Below are positions 1 through 11,630 of a stretch of DNA of 64,000 bases, piece after piece. A program made the position numbers and the translations under genes. Source of the stretch: Perognathus longimembris pacificus (lineage: Eukaryota; Chordata; Mammalia; Rodentia; Heteromyidae); NCBI RefSeq assembly GCF_023159225.1, contig NC_063171.1, positions 1,054,001-1,118,000 on the forward strand, read 5' to 3'. Below the pieces are notes generated by a model, which was not told the origin of the DNA, made no database searches, and saw only the letters and a list, made by a program, of their open reading frames with translations. Each line of letters starts with the position of its first letter. The stretch's first letter is position 1.

Positions 1-849
1 GGAGAGAGCTGCCACCTCCTCTTCATTAAACAAAGACAGCTTGATCATCTTACCTTACAATCTGAAAGCTTACTTTACAATACAAAGGGGAAGATCTGGA
101 TCCTGTGTAAAAACCTCATATGATTCACTATTTGGAGCCACTCTTGTCAAATGCAATTTCAGGGCTTTGTCTGTAACATAAAACAAAGTCTTGCCTTTGG
201 GGTTGTTAATAATTGTATTCTTTCTTTCACTAGAATTAGCTGCACTGACAAAGAAAAGGAATTTGTCAAGATAGTGTGGGTTACCAGCTTTCAAGGCCAA
301 ACTCTTGGCTGGAGTGAGATCCAGAATGTTTCATTTCTCTACTTTGGAAGTGGTGAAAGTGAGGAGGTGGGCAGCTCTGGGACTTTACCCTTGTCTGGTT
401 GTCCTTTGACCACTACCACCACATCTTCCTTCCCCCTGCCTTCCTCACCCTATCCCATCTTTCTCACTTCCCTGTCCACCACCAGCAAGCTTCTTTCACT
501 CCTATCAAACTTTCATTTCCCCACCTTGTTTATTATCCTACCCAAGCTCTTGAGAGGGGGAAAGGAGAACTGTTGGGTATAGGGATAAAATGTGGCTGAC
601 ATCACACACATGTGGTAGAATATATGGCCCATTATGGTACTTATTACCATTGTGCCTCTAGCTCCTGTTCAAATGCTTTCTCTTCCCATAATACCCTAAG
701 TGTCCACTCAATGAAAAGAGTGGGGTGGCACATGCATGAGCCATAAGGCAATCAGTGCAAAGCCTAGGGGAGGAGATATGGGAAGGGATCCATACTATAA
801 AAACCACCATTCTAGAGGACTCCACGGGACTCCTTTTTGGGGCTTGAAA
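1..849. other. Unassigned sequence upstream of ERV-A
   Basis: Mixed-composition sequence with a pyrimidine-rich block near 400-550. Short open frames here (up to 143 codons) have low-complexity T/S/L-rich translations and no recognisable domain. The upstream part of the ERV-A 5' LTR may extend into the last 100-200 bases, because only the region from about 850 aligns visibly with the second LTR copy. Confidence 0.4.
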
Positions 850-1224
850 GACTCACCCTATCCTCATAACCCCAAGTGCATACAGAAATATATACTCCCC
901 ACACATACACACCAGGTGAAGTATTCCATTTAGGGCTTAGCCATGAGCCCCCACTTCCCTGGGTATCAACACCTCCAGGTGATACATTCCAAGCCTAACC
1001 ATAAGTCCTCACCCTCCCCAGTTTCGAAGCTACCTGTTCCCCTGTGTCATGACTTGAGTCACTTGCTCCTTTGCCTGACCCAGTATAAGCTTATCCCCTG
1101 CCTCATTCCTTCACACAACCTCCATTCCTACAGGAAAGTTGTTGCCCCTCGCCATGCTTCAATAAACAATCCTAGCCTATTGAGATGGAGTCCTGCCTGT
1201 TCTGTCTCCTCCATTTTTCTAACA
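850..1224 (+). mobile_element. ERV-A 5' LTR (aligned part)
   Basis: This segment aligns with a second copy at about 4150-4543, including shared text such as catgagcc...cacttccctggg, cctgtgtcatg and cctgacc..tataagcttatccc. A TATA-like box (tataag) lies at 1084-1089 and a polyadenylation signal (aataaa) at 1161, so transcription runs on the + strand. Both copies end in ...taaca, which fits the CA terminus of a retroviral LTR. The upstream boundary is unclear because the two copies diverge beyond about 850. By eye the copies differ at roughly one base in six, so the element is old. Class is inferred as ERV1/gamma-like from the overall layout and is not certain. Confidence 0.7.
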
Positions 1225-2537
1225 TGGTGATAAATCCTGGAAAAGGTTAGTGCCCAGAGTTAATGGGCAACCCCTGACCCTCATCAAGGGCCAGTCTGCC
1301 TCCTGACCACCTCTTCCCAATTATCAGTCTCCGTGTCTTCTTTGGGGCCTCTCTCCCCTGGGAGTGCCAAGCCTGCTGTCCTTACTATTTTGTGCTACAT
1401 AGATATTAGTCGTGACCTGGAGCTCCGTTAGTTCTCATGGCCTTTGACTACATAAGTAGCACATACATGTGGACTGCCACTGAACATGACGAGGTATTAT
1501 TGGTCATCTGTGTAAACCGTGGAGTCAGCCCTCTCTCCTCCTAATCTCTTACCTTCTCTTCTGTCCCTAGACTCTTCATCTCCAGGCAGGAGGCCCTGGC
1601 TGTTTGACTGACTGCACATGAACCTTCAGGACAAGGTAATGTTCAGGATTTATGGTAGAGGCAGCTCGCCATGGATCCAGGGACTTTGGGAGTCTCCCAC
1701 TTTCTCTTGGTCTTTGGACCAGAGGCACATTTGACTGATACCCAGACACTCTCTCCTAATTATTGGGTTCATTCTCTGCCTTCCTTAAACCTTGGGAATG
1801 CCCCTGGTAGCAGGGTAGGTCACTTCACAGTCTTTTCAATTTTTCCAACATGAATTCTAAAGAAAAAACCAAAACCATTGGTTTGCCTCCAGGTATTTCT
1901 TAAGAGTCTCGGGCTAACTGATTTACAGACACCCAAGTTAATTTGTTTATATACTCAGATCTGGATTCAACAACCAACACTTCCTCCAACAAAATGACAA
2001 ATGGTCCAAGGTTCCCTATGCTCAAGCTTTCTTCTACCTCCCCTCTAGACCCTCCTTCTGTTCATCCTGCTCTGCTGACCAGGTCCTTCTATGGCATAAA
2101 GTATCCTCAAAATCTAAGTCCCCAAACAAGTCCCAGCTATCTCCTCTAGAAAGGTAACTTTCCTGTCTTGTAGCAATTCAACCTCTCCCTTTTTCTCTCT
2201 CTCCTCCTGTCTGTCTGTCTCTGATTTCCTTCAGACCAGAGATCATTTGCCATTGGATCACTTCCATTCTAGCCAACAGCCTTTGGCTTGTTCTCTTGGG
2301 AGTAAGACTCAGGATGAGTTCCAGGGATCCCCTCTAGGTTCTCTCTTGAAGGCTAGCCATCTCTTCCTTTCTGTTAGTCAGCTTGCCTGCTTGCTTACTT
2401 AATAAAGCTCTGCCAGGTTTTCTTAACATCGTGACTGGTCCAGAAATTTGTCATCTTGGCCATGTGGTTTTCATGTGACCCCCCACCCTTCTAGCAAGTG
2501 TTCAAAGGTTAATTTTTATCCTAATGGGAGGTTTTCT

Positions 2538-2697
2538 GGTAACCAAAATTCAACTGGATCCACAGGCCAAAAGAAGAAAAAAAGGCACTTTTAAATTCAA
2601 ACCATGTGCAGTTCTAAGGTAACCAAGACTTAACTGGCTCCACAAGCCAAAAGAAAGTGTGGGAAAACTGAAATTGCAAACAAGCTCATCAGATTTG
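2538..2697 (+). repeat. 80-bp tandem duplication inside ERV-A
   Basis: Two copies begin at 2538 and 2618 with ggtaaccaa.a.t.aactgg and continue through tccaca.gccaaaagaa. The first ~38 bases match well and the rest has diverged. This looks like a local duplication within the proviral interior. Confidence 0.6.
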
Positions 2698-3654
2698 GGT
2701 TCAAACAAGTGTGCCTTAGAGTTAAAACTAGAGTTCACTTAAGTGTTTACGTCAAGGTCTTTCAGAAAAACAAACCTTTAACTCAAATGCTATTTTTTTT
2801 TTTTGCTATTTAATGTCTATTTCCCGAGTATGTAAGACACCTTGGATACAGAGCTAAAAGGATGTCAATTCCTATGTTCTTCATTGTCATTGCCAAGGCA
2901 TAGTAACATCTATAATGTTTTTAATCTCAATTTGTGTCCTAAAGTGCTACATTCAGTTAAAAATTAGTTGCTGTTCCAAAACTCTTATCAGGGACACTAT
3001 TGAGTTTTGTTATTATGGATTTTATCCTCTGCAAACTTTGCAGTCAGACCTACAATGGGATAAATAACTCTTACAAGTATTTATTGGTCAAATTTAACTT
3101 ATGTTCTTAACAAGTTCCAGGTAAGCCCTGCCTAACAGCTATTTCTATTGATCTCCATGTTGCCTCAATTAGAAATAGAAAGGGTCTCTTGGCATTGACT
3201 TTCACTGGATTTGTCAATCACTTGCCCCTCTAACATGGAACATGCTGAGAAATGCCATATCAGTAGTGAGAAAAAACTGCACCTGGGACATTTATCAAAA
3301 TAAGAACATGATCCAGAGACAGCTGGAAAAACTGCACAGATAAGAAGGAGGTGGTGTCAGATCCTAAATGGAGTCACTTTGTGCTTTCCTTTTAAAAAAT
3401 TAACCAGAGCCAGGAAGTCAAAAGAAAATAGTGAATAAGCATGCATATACAATGCCCACCCCTATCTTTCTACTAGCTGGGCAGGAACTTATATCTGTTA
3501 CTTGCTATTTCTAATTATAATAGGTCTCCCATCCATACTCTGTAATCTAGACATCTATAGTCCAGTTATAGGAAATGGTCAAGGCTTCCCACTGGGCCTT
3601 TAACCAATCCAACCCAGCCCTAGCTTCTGACTTGTTATTCTTAAACAGTTTACC

Positions 3655-3852
3655 ATGCTCTTCCCTACCAGAAACCCAGGACACCCCCTTCCTGGAAATT
3701 CCTCCTTCCTTGTAATGGGCTACAACAGGGTTTGTACTCCAAATGGAACTTTTCTGGCTTGTGACCAGGATGAATTCTCCTGTGTCATTCCTATCAATTG
3801 GTCCTTCCACCTTGTTGGCCTTTTGCCTACAATTGCAGTAACATCTCAGTAG
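3655..3852 (+). pseudogene. ERV-A env-like surface-protein remnant
   Basis: A 65-codon open frame lies just upstream of the 3' LTR, where env is expected. Its translation has the spacing of a gammaretrovirus-type envelope surface subunit C-terminal region: a short NGTF-x-ACD segment, then a C-x-I-P-I-N-W motif, then a hydrophobic LVGLLPTI segment. The frame continues upstream only through stop codons (for example near 3600) and no fusion peptide or transmembrane subunit follows before the LTR. Assignment rests on this motif layout and on position. It is a broken fossil with no expected function. Confidence 0.5.
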
Positions 3853-3971
3853 AAGATGGAGCAATGTATGTAAGCCTCTGTCTCATTAAATAGCTATCTG
3901 AGTTCCTCCAGCAGCACAGAGGGGCTTTCCACTGGGTGACCAAGTTCTTCATGTCCATAGAATTTCAGCCC

Positions 3972-4008
3972 CTTGGACAAGGAGGAGACCCTTGACAAGG
4001 AGGAGACC
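3972..4008 (+). repeat. Tandem 18/19-bp repeat
   Basis: The unit cttggacaaggaggagacc occurs at 3972 and again, one base shorter, at 3991. It lies just upstream of the inferred 3' LTR start of ERV-A. Confidence 0.75.
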
Positions 4009-4039
4009 TGACCAGCATAGGACCCTACCAAAACCAAAC

Positions 4040-4543
4040 TAAATGTCCTCCCCCATCAGCAGGAAGTAGCTTAAGATAGAAAACTGTCAATTCCATTCCC
4101 AGCTATTCTCCCTGGACAAATGTTTTATCTATCCAAAAGCTCAGTATGAAGGAGTCATCCTCTCCTCATAACTCCAGGTGTGTGTGGAAATATCTGCACC
4201 CGGGTGAAACATTCTTTTCCTGATTTAAATATGAGCCATCACTTCCCTGGGTTTCGACATCCCCAGGTGAAACATTCCAGCCCTAACCACAAGTCCCTAC
4301 CTCCTGGTTTCAAAGCCACCTGCTCCCCTGTGTCATGTCCTGAGCCACTTGCTCCCTTGCCTGACCCTATATAAGCTTATCCCTGGCCTCACTCCATCAT
4401 ACAACCTCAATTCCCTTGGAAAAGTTGCTGCCCTTCACTATACACTATACACTATACACTATATGCTTCTATATTGACTGTATATTAGTCCTTGCCTGAT
4501 GAGATCAAATCCAGCCTGTTCTTTACCCTCCTTTTTCCTAACA
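4040..4543 (+). mobile_element. ERV-A 3' LTR
   Basis: Second LTR copy, in the same orientation as the one ending at 1224. It has a TATA box (tatataag, 4368-4375) and ends ...taaca at 4543. The start near 4040 is inferred from a TGTCC motif and is uncertain. The canonical aataaa of the first copy is replaced by a local insertion that carries a 7-bp tandem repeat (4436-4463). I could not identify a target-site duplication. Confidence 0.65.
4436..4463 (+). repeat. (CACTATA)4 tandem repeat
   Basis: Four perfect copies of cactata lie inside the 3' LTR of ERV-A, at the point corresponding to the polyadenylation-signal region of the 5' copy. Confidence 0.9.
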
Positions 4544-5349
4544 GGGAAGAAATCTTGCTATTTTCTTTCAAGTCATTCACTTTCAAATAAACTTAGTCTA
4601 CCTTAACTTCCTAGACAACATCACTTGGAACTTTGAACAATCCCAAATAAACTGATTCCTACAGAAAGCACTAGTGTTACAGTCAATTTAACTTTGACAT
4701 TCATAAACATTTTTCCCTTTCAAATATTCATGTAGGCAGCAAAGCTTTGTTTTAGGCTCTGAGACCACCAGTTTCCATTGCAATTTATAATGATGATTCA
4801 CAGCCATAGCCTTCTGATTTGTCCACTACAAAAAAATCCAACTGCCAACAAATAAAATGTCCCTTTGCCTTATTCTATTAACAGGTACATTTTACAATTC
4901 TGATTGTTTTTCTTTCCAATCCAGACAGCATTGTCCTTTCAGATTTAGAGCAGACCCCTGATGGACGATTGGACTTGTGACAAGCAGATTACAAGGCTGG
5001 TTTATCCAGCAACTGTGTTTCCCTGGCCCTTTCTGAAGCCAAAGCCTTCTTGGCAGCAGGGAGCTGTAATTGCTTCTATGCAGCAGTGACCTTTTCAACT
5101 GGACAGAGCCTCAGATCTGGCTTCACACTGATGTCTCTTTTCTTTAATTACATTGTGCTGGCAGGTAAAGGAGCACCCGGTGTCACTGAAGACACAAGTA
5201 TCTTGTTTCAGCACCTATCTTACTATGCTTCTCAAAGAAAAAGCTGAGAAACAGAGGAATCTAATTCATTTTCTTTTTACATTTGGTTTTCTACAGGAAT
5301 TGAAGCCACTATGATCAAGAGAGCATTCATTTTCAAAAAGTAAATGGAA
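4544..5349. other. Unassigned sequence
   Basis: I see no repeat family or coding signal here. Two overlapping frames of 65-68 codons on opposite strands have no recognisable motif. Confidence 0.4.
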
Positions 5350-5582
5350 GCTGGGGGCTGGGAGTTCACACTTAGAATTCTAGCTTCAGGAGGCTAAGAC
5401 CTGTAGATCATGATTTGAAGCCAGCCCTGGCAGAAAAGCCATCAACCTCTTATCTCTCATTAGTGGGCAAAAACCTGGAAGTAAAGATATGGCTCAAGTA
5501 GTACAGCATTGAGCAAAGAAGCAAAGCAAAAATGTGAGCCCCTGAGTTTAAGTACCAATACTGCCATGTGCACATAAGCACG

Positions 5583-5583
<1 letters not shown>
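5350..5583 (+). mobile_element. Old B1/ID composite SINE
   Basis: The left part follows the 7SL/B1-like pattern (gttcacactta.aattctagcttcaggaggctaagacct, then gaagccagccctggcag). The right part is ID-like (atggctcaagtagtacagc ... cctgagtttaagtacc). It ends directly in a CA microsatellite. The arrangement resembles the B1-dID type of dimeric rodent SINE. The copy is diverged and shows no clear target duplication. Confidence 0.75.

Positions 5584-5616
<33 letters not shown>
5584..5616 (+). repeat. (CA)n microsatellite
   Basis: About 16 nearly perfect CA units begin at the 3' end of the preceding SINE. Confidence 0.95.
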
Positions 5617-5617
<1 letters not shown>

Positions 5618-5792
5618 AAATCACACAGATCAGTTAGCAGGAAAAATAGAAAGTCAGAAAAATCTTTCTCTTTTTGTAAGGAGCAACTTATAAAAATGCT
5701 TTTACTCAGTCCTGTAAATTAAGAAAAATTCTCTCAAGTTTGTGTCTATGCCATTGGATCTAAACTATTTTCTGTTGCAGTCAACTTTTTAA

Positions 5793-5915
5793 ATTTTTTT
5801 TCTTATTTATTGTCAAAGTGTTGTACAGAGAGGTTACAGTTTCGTACATTAGTCCTTGGGTACATTTCTTGTTCTGTTTGTTACCTCCTCTCTCATTCCC
5901 CCCCTCCCAACTTTG
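5793..5915 (-). mobile_element. L1 3' end fragment
   Basis: The reverse complement matches the 3' end of the full-length L1 in this window (45340-45475): a G-rich tract, then ggtaacaaac, acaagaaatgtaccc, a gtaacctctctgtaca block and a trailing aataaa-type tail. Only about 120 bases of 3' UTR are present, so this is a severely 5'-truncated insertion. Confidence 0.8.
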
Positions 5916-6184
5916 CAATCACCTCTGGCTCTAAGAAAGTCCAGATTCAATGATAAGCACCTTGTGCAGAAGGCAAGCTGTCCTTTAAAGAAATAATGCC
6001 ATCTTATTGTCTTAAAGAAGACAGAAAAAAACTCAGGATGATAGCTTGTCCCTGTTATATTCTAATAGTAGAGTGGTAACTTCTCTGGAATTCCTCTAAG
6101 GCCAAAGACTGAGATAAAGATCAATCGGCCATTCTTGTGACTTGGGACTATTTTAACTGTGCATACTTTTCTTACTCTCTCACC

Positions 6185-6330
6185 CCCTCCAATTCTCTCT
6201 ATTTAACCTGAGGCCAATATCTGTACCTCAAAAGACAGCTGAAGATACAATGAAGTTCTGTCTTCCTGTGGCTGCCATGTCAACTTTCTCTACTCTCACT
6301 GTGTCTATTTGACAGATGGGGTTAAATGGC
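6185..6330 (+). mobile_element. Possible LTR fragment (related to 37.7 kb)
   Basis: The segment ctatttaacctgaggccaa followed by ...gctgaagat resembles 37695-37760, which has a downstream aataaa signal. The shared order suggests related LTRs, perhaps of the MaLR type. The 3' part (about 6306-6370) also looks weakly like a MIR. Boundaries are not visible. Confidence 0.3.
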
Positions 6331-7063
6331 CACACCTAACACAGGACTCCTGGACTTTGAACCTAGCACCATCTTAATACTGAATCCTCAAACCTTAGAG
6401 TTTCCATTGAGGTTGGTATTTATCACTGCCTCCTATTTGATAGTACCTTAGCTAACAATCTATATCCATTAGCTGGCTACGTATTGTGTATGCAAATCCA
6501 CTACAATATTCATCTGATACAGATAAGACAGTACCCAGAGTGCTAACAAAAGTGTCCAGGAAGATAAAAGCAGATTATTGGCATTTTACAAAGGACTTGG
6601 CAGGGGCAGATGAGCTTGGCATGAGTAAGAAGAGAATAATAAGTGAAATATTACTTGAACTGACCCCAGAGTCCTATGATAATGTCTGAGAATTAGAGTA
6701 AGTGAATAGTCATCAGCTGTGGAAGACAGAATAGGGTCAGCAAAATGAAGACCATCACATGTAATGTCTGTCTTTGTCCAGGTATTCCAGTTCATCTATC
6801 CATTGCCAAGAGCTGGTGTCCAAAAGTAAATGGTTCAAGAGAGTAGTGGAGAGAAGAAACTAAATGTCCATCATCCGACAAAATGCTGATGGGAAATAAA
6901 TGAAAATTTATTAATAGAAGAGAAGAAAATATGCAAAAAGGAGAAATCAAACCTAAGAAAATGCTGGGGGTGGGGGCAATACTAGTGATGATAAAAGTTC
7001 TAGAACAGACCAGGTGATCTAGGTTACAGTTCTCAGTGCTTTCCTATATCCGTATTGTTGTGC
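6331..7063. other. Unassigned sequence
   Basis: No repeat family or gene recognised. A 67-codon frame (6486-6689) and its antisense have no motif support. Confidence 0.4.
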
Positions 7064-7070
7064 GTGTGTG

Positions 7071-7116
<46 letters not shown>
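7064..7116 (+). repeat. (TG)n microsatellite
   Basis: About 25 TG units with one TT interruption, abutting the 3' end of the minus-strand SINE fragment that follows. Confidence 0.95.
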
Positions 7117-7117
<1 letters not shown>

Positions 7118-7200
7118 TTGCCAGTACTGGGGCTTGAATTTACGACCTTGTATGCTTGACTAGCTTCTTCACTTAAGGTTCTATTCTACCGCTGTTACTG
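7117..7200 (-). mobile_element. ID-like SINE monomer
   Basis: On the + strand it reads ccagtactggggcttgaatt...ccttgtatgcttgactagc...acttaaggttctattctacc, the reverse complement of the ID-like part of the old composite SINE. Its 3' end joins the TG tract at 7064-7116. Confidence 0.7.
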
Positions 7201-7262
7201 GAGAGTGGTCTCAGAGGTGAAGATAGAAGATTCTTGGTGTCTTTAGCAAAGAATTGAATAAA

Positions 7263-7263
<1 letters not shown>

Positions 7264-7313
<50 letters not shown>

Positions 7314-7314
7314 A
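7264..7314 (+). repeat. (CA)n microsatellite
   Basis: About 22 CA units with one interruption. It lies about 65 bases beyond the preceding SINE fragment, on the side away from its 3' end. Confidence 0.95.
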
Positions 7315-7759
7315 GTGGCAAAAAGGAGTTTCATAGAAAGAGAGATACAGGGAGACTGAGAATAAACTGTCCAACTAGATGGCTTAAAAGCAAACGTGAT
7401 GATTAATATTTCCAGTTTTCTACAATTTGGGGACTGTGGGAGAAGTTCATGGTAATGCTAGTGAGCTAGTCTTAGGGAAATGAAGAATCATGACTTGGCA
7501 GTTAAATGTATGGATCAAATGCAACCCATATGCATGAAGCCTTAACTAGGCATTTACTGGGCAAGGTAAGGCTTTCTTAAGAAGTTCCATTGTACATGGG
7601 CCCAGAGCTTTAGTATCATTCAGGAGAAGTCCTAAAGGCAGATTACCCCCAAAGAGGCTTGACCATGTGAGGTACTAGGGAGGAGATCAGACTCATGGTA
7701 TCTCCTCGGGTGTGACTAAGAAAGAGGGTTCAATTTCGGCATTTTCTCTGTAGCTAACC
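7315..7759. other. Unassigned sequence
   Basis: Unique-looking sequence in which I see no repeat, coding or RNA signal. Confidence 0.4.
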
Positions 7760-7915
7760 TTCACCTTCATTTTTGACTTTTTGGCTTGTTAATTGGAGAT
7801 AAGAGCCTCTGATTTTCCTGCCCAGGCTGGCTTTGAGCTAAAGTCGCCAACCTCAGCCTCCTGAGTAGCTAAGATTACATCTGCGAGTCACTGGTGCTTG
7901 GCTAGTTTTGTTTTT
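7760..7915 (-). mobile_element. B1-like SINE left monomer
   Basis: The + strand reads ggctggctttgagctaaagtcgccaacctcagcctcctgagtagctaagatta...gcttggc, the reverse complement of the 7SL/B1-like half. The ID-like half is missing or unrecognisable. Confidence 0.65.
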
Positions 7916-7917
7916 GA

Positions 7918-8150
7918 TATTGTTTTTGGTGCTGGTCTGGGGTCTTGAATTCAGGGCTTGAGTGCTGTCCTTGAGCTTTACTGCTGAAAACCAGTTCCCT
8001 ACCACTTGAGCCACAGCTCCATTTCTGCATTTTTATTTGGAGATATGAGTCTCACAGATTTTTCTACCTAGCTGTCTTTGAACTGTGATCTTCAGATCTG
8101 AGCCTCCTGAGCAGCTAAGGTTACAGGCATGAGCCACTAGTTTCCAGCTC
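7918..8150 (-). mobile_element. B1/ID (Geo-type) composite SINE
   Basis: The reverse complement carries the B1-like half (tggctcatgcctgtaa-type start, then ctcaggaggctcagatct) and an ID-like half with ggctcaagtggtaggg, an inserted ctcaaggacagcact segment and ccctgaattcaagacccc. Directly adjacent to another copy in the same orientation at 7760-7915. Confidence 0.8.
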
Positions 8151-9504
8151 TTTCTACTAAACCTGAAACATCAAATACAGAGTCCTCACCCTTCCCACAT
8201 AACTCATTCATCCTGCCCATCCTTTGTGGGTCACTCTATCAATGTGCTGAATATTGTCTGGGTACAATCAATCCTTTGCTCAAAACTACTAAAAGAAAAT
8301 AACAGAAAATTTTAAAATAAATGTTGCTCCAAAAATAGTAACTGTATTTTGAGAATTAATAAACATAAATGTCACTTAAGATTATGGTTCTGTTTATATA
8401 GTCCTAGCTACATAGCATGAAGGAAAGTGTTACATAGGTGTGGCAGAGGAAAGAAGAAAAAGCCCTCCATGTTTAGATCACAAATAGAGAATCCAGATCT
8501 GGCTAGCACTCTTTCCAATAACTCTTCCTAGGGACTGTCAAATTTTCTTTTTCTTCCGTGGGAACAATATTCCAACTACCACTGTCATTGCAATATGAAG
8601 TCATTGCTGGTATATATACTTAAGCAAAAATCCTCTGAGATTTAAGAGTATTATTTCCTAATCCCTGTAGGGCAGTCACGCTGACATCAACTAGCCACAA
8701 CTTAAAGACAGCATGAGGTTCTTAATAGACTTTTCACTAGGAGAAGAAAAGAAAGGCTATTTTCCTTGTGAAATTCTAGGAATAATCCAGTAAAATCAAT
8801 CCTCAGAAACAAATTGGTGACTACCATAGTACTTTGTAATGTGATGATGTTGTTTTAAGGGAAATAATAAAATTTCCATAATTTTTCACTTGTGTCACTG
8901 AAATGGGTACTTGAACTAATAAGCTAAGCATTAATTCTGTTTTCTTCATACAAAAAGTAATATAGTATGGCCCATTCTCAGTCTAAACCTCCTCACTGAC
9001 TTCAGAGGGAGATTTTCCTGAGTAAAAATGACAGGATACAAGCCCAAGTTGACTGAGTGACTGCCTATCACTTTTATTGCTTAGGGCCGAATATGTTTTC
9101 CACCCATTCAAACCCCAAGGGACCACATGGTGCCTAATATTTCCATCTGCGATACAGTTCAGATCTTTTTCCTCTGACTTCACAAGGGACTAAGGTTACT
9201 TATCTGCTTTCAATTACATCAGCATCATTTCTGAGCCTTTCATTACTGACCAATGTAAACATTTTCCAGCTGTAAAAAATATGAACATATTTCCTTTTTG
9301 AAAAAGAAGAAACACAGAAGTTAAAGTAAAACTAAAAAATAATTTAAAAACTAATACAACATTTTTAAAAACCTAAAAAAATAATAAAACTTTACCAAGA
9401 CAAGGTATTTATCTGTACATTCGAAACCAAAATCGAAATACATTTCACTGTATGTTTTTGGTGTGAATTTCAATTTTTTGTTGAGATGGTGAGTCCGTTT
9501 AAGA
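8151..9504. other. Unassigned, AT-rich sequence
   Basis: About 1.35 kb with no recognised repeat family. A 66-codon minus frame (8983-9183) lacks any motif. Sequence near 9290-9410 is very A-rich. Confidence 0.4.
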
Positions 9505-9735
9505 CAAGATTTAGGTAGGTGTACTGGCTCCCAACTAGCTATGCATGAGGTTGAGATCTAATAATCACTGGTCAAAAGAAGCCAAGGCAGTAAAATCCAA
9601 GACAGGTTTATTTCCAATTGGCCACAAAAAAAGCTACAGCTGGAGATGTGACTCAAGAGGTCGAGCACCAATCTTGAGTGAAGAAAGCCAAGCCAAAAGT
9701 TGAGGCCCTGAGTTCAAGCTCCTATGATGGAATTA
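9505..9735 (+). mobile_element. B1/ID composite SINE, diverged
   Basis: It contains tactggctcccaactagctatgcatgaggttgagatctaat, an aattggccac junction, and an ID-like half (agctggagatgtgactcaaga ... ggccctgagttcaagctcc). Old copy with many changes. Confidence 0.7.
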
Positions 9736-9943
9736 AAAGAAAAGGAAGGAAAATCAAGGTGGAATGATTCAAAAATAGAAATAGTGCTATGAATTTTAGC
9801 AATTTTGTTAAGATTCTGGCCCTTTCAAAATAAAATATTTCACACTTACATTTTTATGACACCACATAGTCAGACTCTTGAATAGTCCATACACAATCAG
9901 TAGTTTATTTGCATATATGAAAATAGAACAATAAGATTTGCTG

Positions 9944-10160
9944 TTGGGGCTGGGGATATGGCCTAGTGGCAAGAGAGCTTCCCTCGTATACATGAGGCCC
10001 TGGGTTCAATTCCCCAGCACCACATATACAGAAAACAGCCAGAAGTGGTGCTGTGGCTCAAGTGGCAGAGTGCTAGCCTTGAGCAAAAGGAAGCCAAGGA
10101 CAGTGCTCAGGCCCTGAGTCCAAGGCCCAGGACTGGCAAAAAAAAAAAAAAAAAAAAAAA
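9944..10160 (+). mobile_element. IDL-Geo SINE, young (subfamily B)
   Basis: Full-length dimeric SINE. The left ID-like monomer starts ggggctggggatatggcctagtggcaaga and has a near-perfect B box (gggttcaattcc). The right monomer runs from ccagaagtggtgctgtggctc to caaggcccaggactggc, followed by about 24 A residues. A perfect 11-bp target-site duplication (aagatttgctg) flanks it at 9933-9943 and 10160-10170, as expected for L1-driven retroposition. Diagnostic bases (cctcgtatacatgagg, gagcaaaagg) place it with the copies at 17.3 and 54.5 kb. Confidence 0.93.
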
Positions 10161-10170
10161 AGATTTGCTG

Positions 10171-11389
10171 AAATTGTTTTAAGAAAGGGAGAATGGGATA
10201 AAGGAAGAGTGTTAGAGGGGGTGTAATTGATAGGAATAAGTGAATGTATGTATGTATGCAGATGCCACAATGACTCTCTCCTCATAAAATTAATGTATGC
10301 TGATAAAATAATGAAAAAGATAAGGTAAACTTCAGTAACTAGAATTTGAACTTTGTTCTCTTGAACTCACTAGGACATTTTTAAAATGTTGAAATAGGCA
10401 AGCTATAAAGCCTGCTTTGCTATCAGTTTTGAGACAGTGGCTATGAAAAATCACCAGGAAAAAACCCAGCATATTATTTTTTCCTGACATTGGTTTGTTT
10501 CTTCATCTTTATGACAGAGAAACAAATGTCCTTCTCTTGTTTACCTTGAGGTTTACAGAGAGAGCAGCCAGCAGATTTTCTGTAAGATCCCTTTACCTGT
10601 CACTGTGTTTTATTGGATATGGCCCCAGCTGAATCACAGGAGGAGGGGAAGGGATGGAGAGGTGAGGAGTGAGACAAAGATGGTTATAAAAAGAGAAAAA
10701 AGGAGTGGAAATCTCTGGAGCATATGACTGGGCAAAATACAGCTGTGAGCAATATTTCCTGTTTTTATAAAGTATAAGCAGGCACTCTTGCCACATCAGA
10801 AACAAATTAAGCAAGTTTTATGTTTCAGTATTGGATTCAGATGGAATTCACAATGGTGTTTATCAAGCCCATTCTGCATGGTGCACCATTGGGGGCATGC
10901 TACATAGCAATTAGGGAAACCCAACCACGGCCAACTTCATATACACACAATCTTGCAACAATCAGCTTGCTTCAGTCACAGATAAAAGCCCAAACCACCC
11001 ACTTGCCTTTAAATAATTCTTTTTTGGGGCAATCTAAGTTCCCTTGCTTTCTCTCTGTGGTAATAATATGGATTGATTTATGTGTGCTCTTCTGTGGTGC
11101 TCCTTTACTTTGATATATTCCAGCAATCTAGCTCTTCTATTAAAAAATATTTCTTACCATTTACACAATACTGTCTTTATGACAATAATTATATCTTAGA
11201 CTTAGATACTAAAGCAGAAAACTGATATGGAAGCCCAAAATGTTTTCGAGGGATTAATAAAATATCTGTGGTTGATTACTTAGTGGCTTCTTTCATGGTT
11301 TCTGTGGGTCCTGAATTAGACTGGGTAGTTCTAATGCAAAGTCTGTCTGTGATGGACTTGGAACAGTAGCGGGTTCTACAGTTCAGGGC
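10171..11389. other. Unassigned sequence
   Basis: No repeat family or gene recognised. A 97-codon + frame (10820-11113) and a 73-codon minus frame (10593-10814) have no domain or splice context that I can support. Confidence 0.4.
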
Positions 11390-11525
11390 CTTGCCACCTT
11401 CCCTCCTCCTCTTCTTTTTCCTCTTCTCCTCCTCTTTCTCATCCTCCATCCTTCTTTTCTCTTCCCTCCCCCCTCCTCCTTTGTCTCCTTTCTTTCTCTA
11501 CCTCTTTCTTCTCTCTCTCTTTTTA
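11390..11525 (+). repeat. Polypyrimidine tract
   Basis: About 135 bases of almost pure C/T (purine-rich on the other strand). The minus-strand R/E/K/G-rich frame across it is a composition artefact. Confidence 0.9.
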
Positions 11526-11630
11526 CAAATTTAGGCTTTTGCACAGAATCAATATTTCTTACACTCAGGGAGTATAGAGTGAATATTTTAACTAGTAATG
11601 AAGAATTCAAATTGTATTTTATAACACGGC

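Larger units (their letters stand above)
1225..4039 (+). mobile_element. ERV-A internal region, degraded
   Basis: About 2.8 kb lie between the two LTR copies, too short for intact gag-pol-env. The bases just after the 5' LTR (tggtgataaatcctgg) occupy the primer-binding-site position and begin TGG as expected, but I cannot match them securely to one tRNA. No gag, protease or reverse transcriptase reading frame is recognisable. The 3' third holds an env-like remnant, and a 400-bp block (about 3090-3490) is homologous to the interior of ERV-B. A block near 2340-2440 with an aataaag signal could be the end of another LTR. The provirus therefore looks internally deleted and heavily mutated. Confidence 0.6.

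Noticed and set aside
151..582. Plus-strand frame of 143 codons near the left edge
   Set aside because: Low-complexity Ser/Thr/Leu/Pro translation from a pyrimidine-rich stretch, with no supporting signal.
9944..10020. tRNA gene, suggested by A-box and B-box motifs
   Set aside because: The motif pair is the left monomer of a SINE with A tail and target duplication, and the cloverleaf is not preserved.
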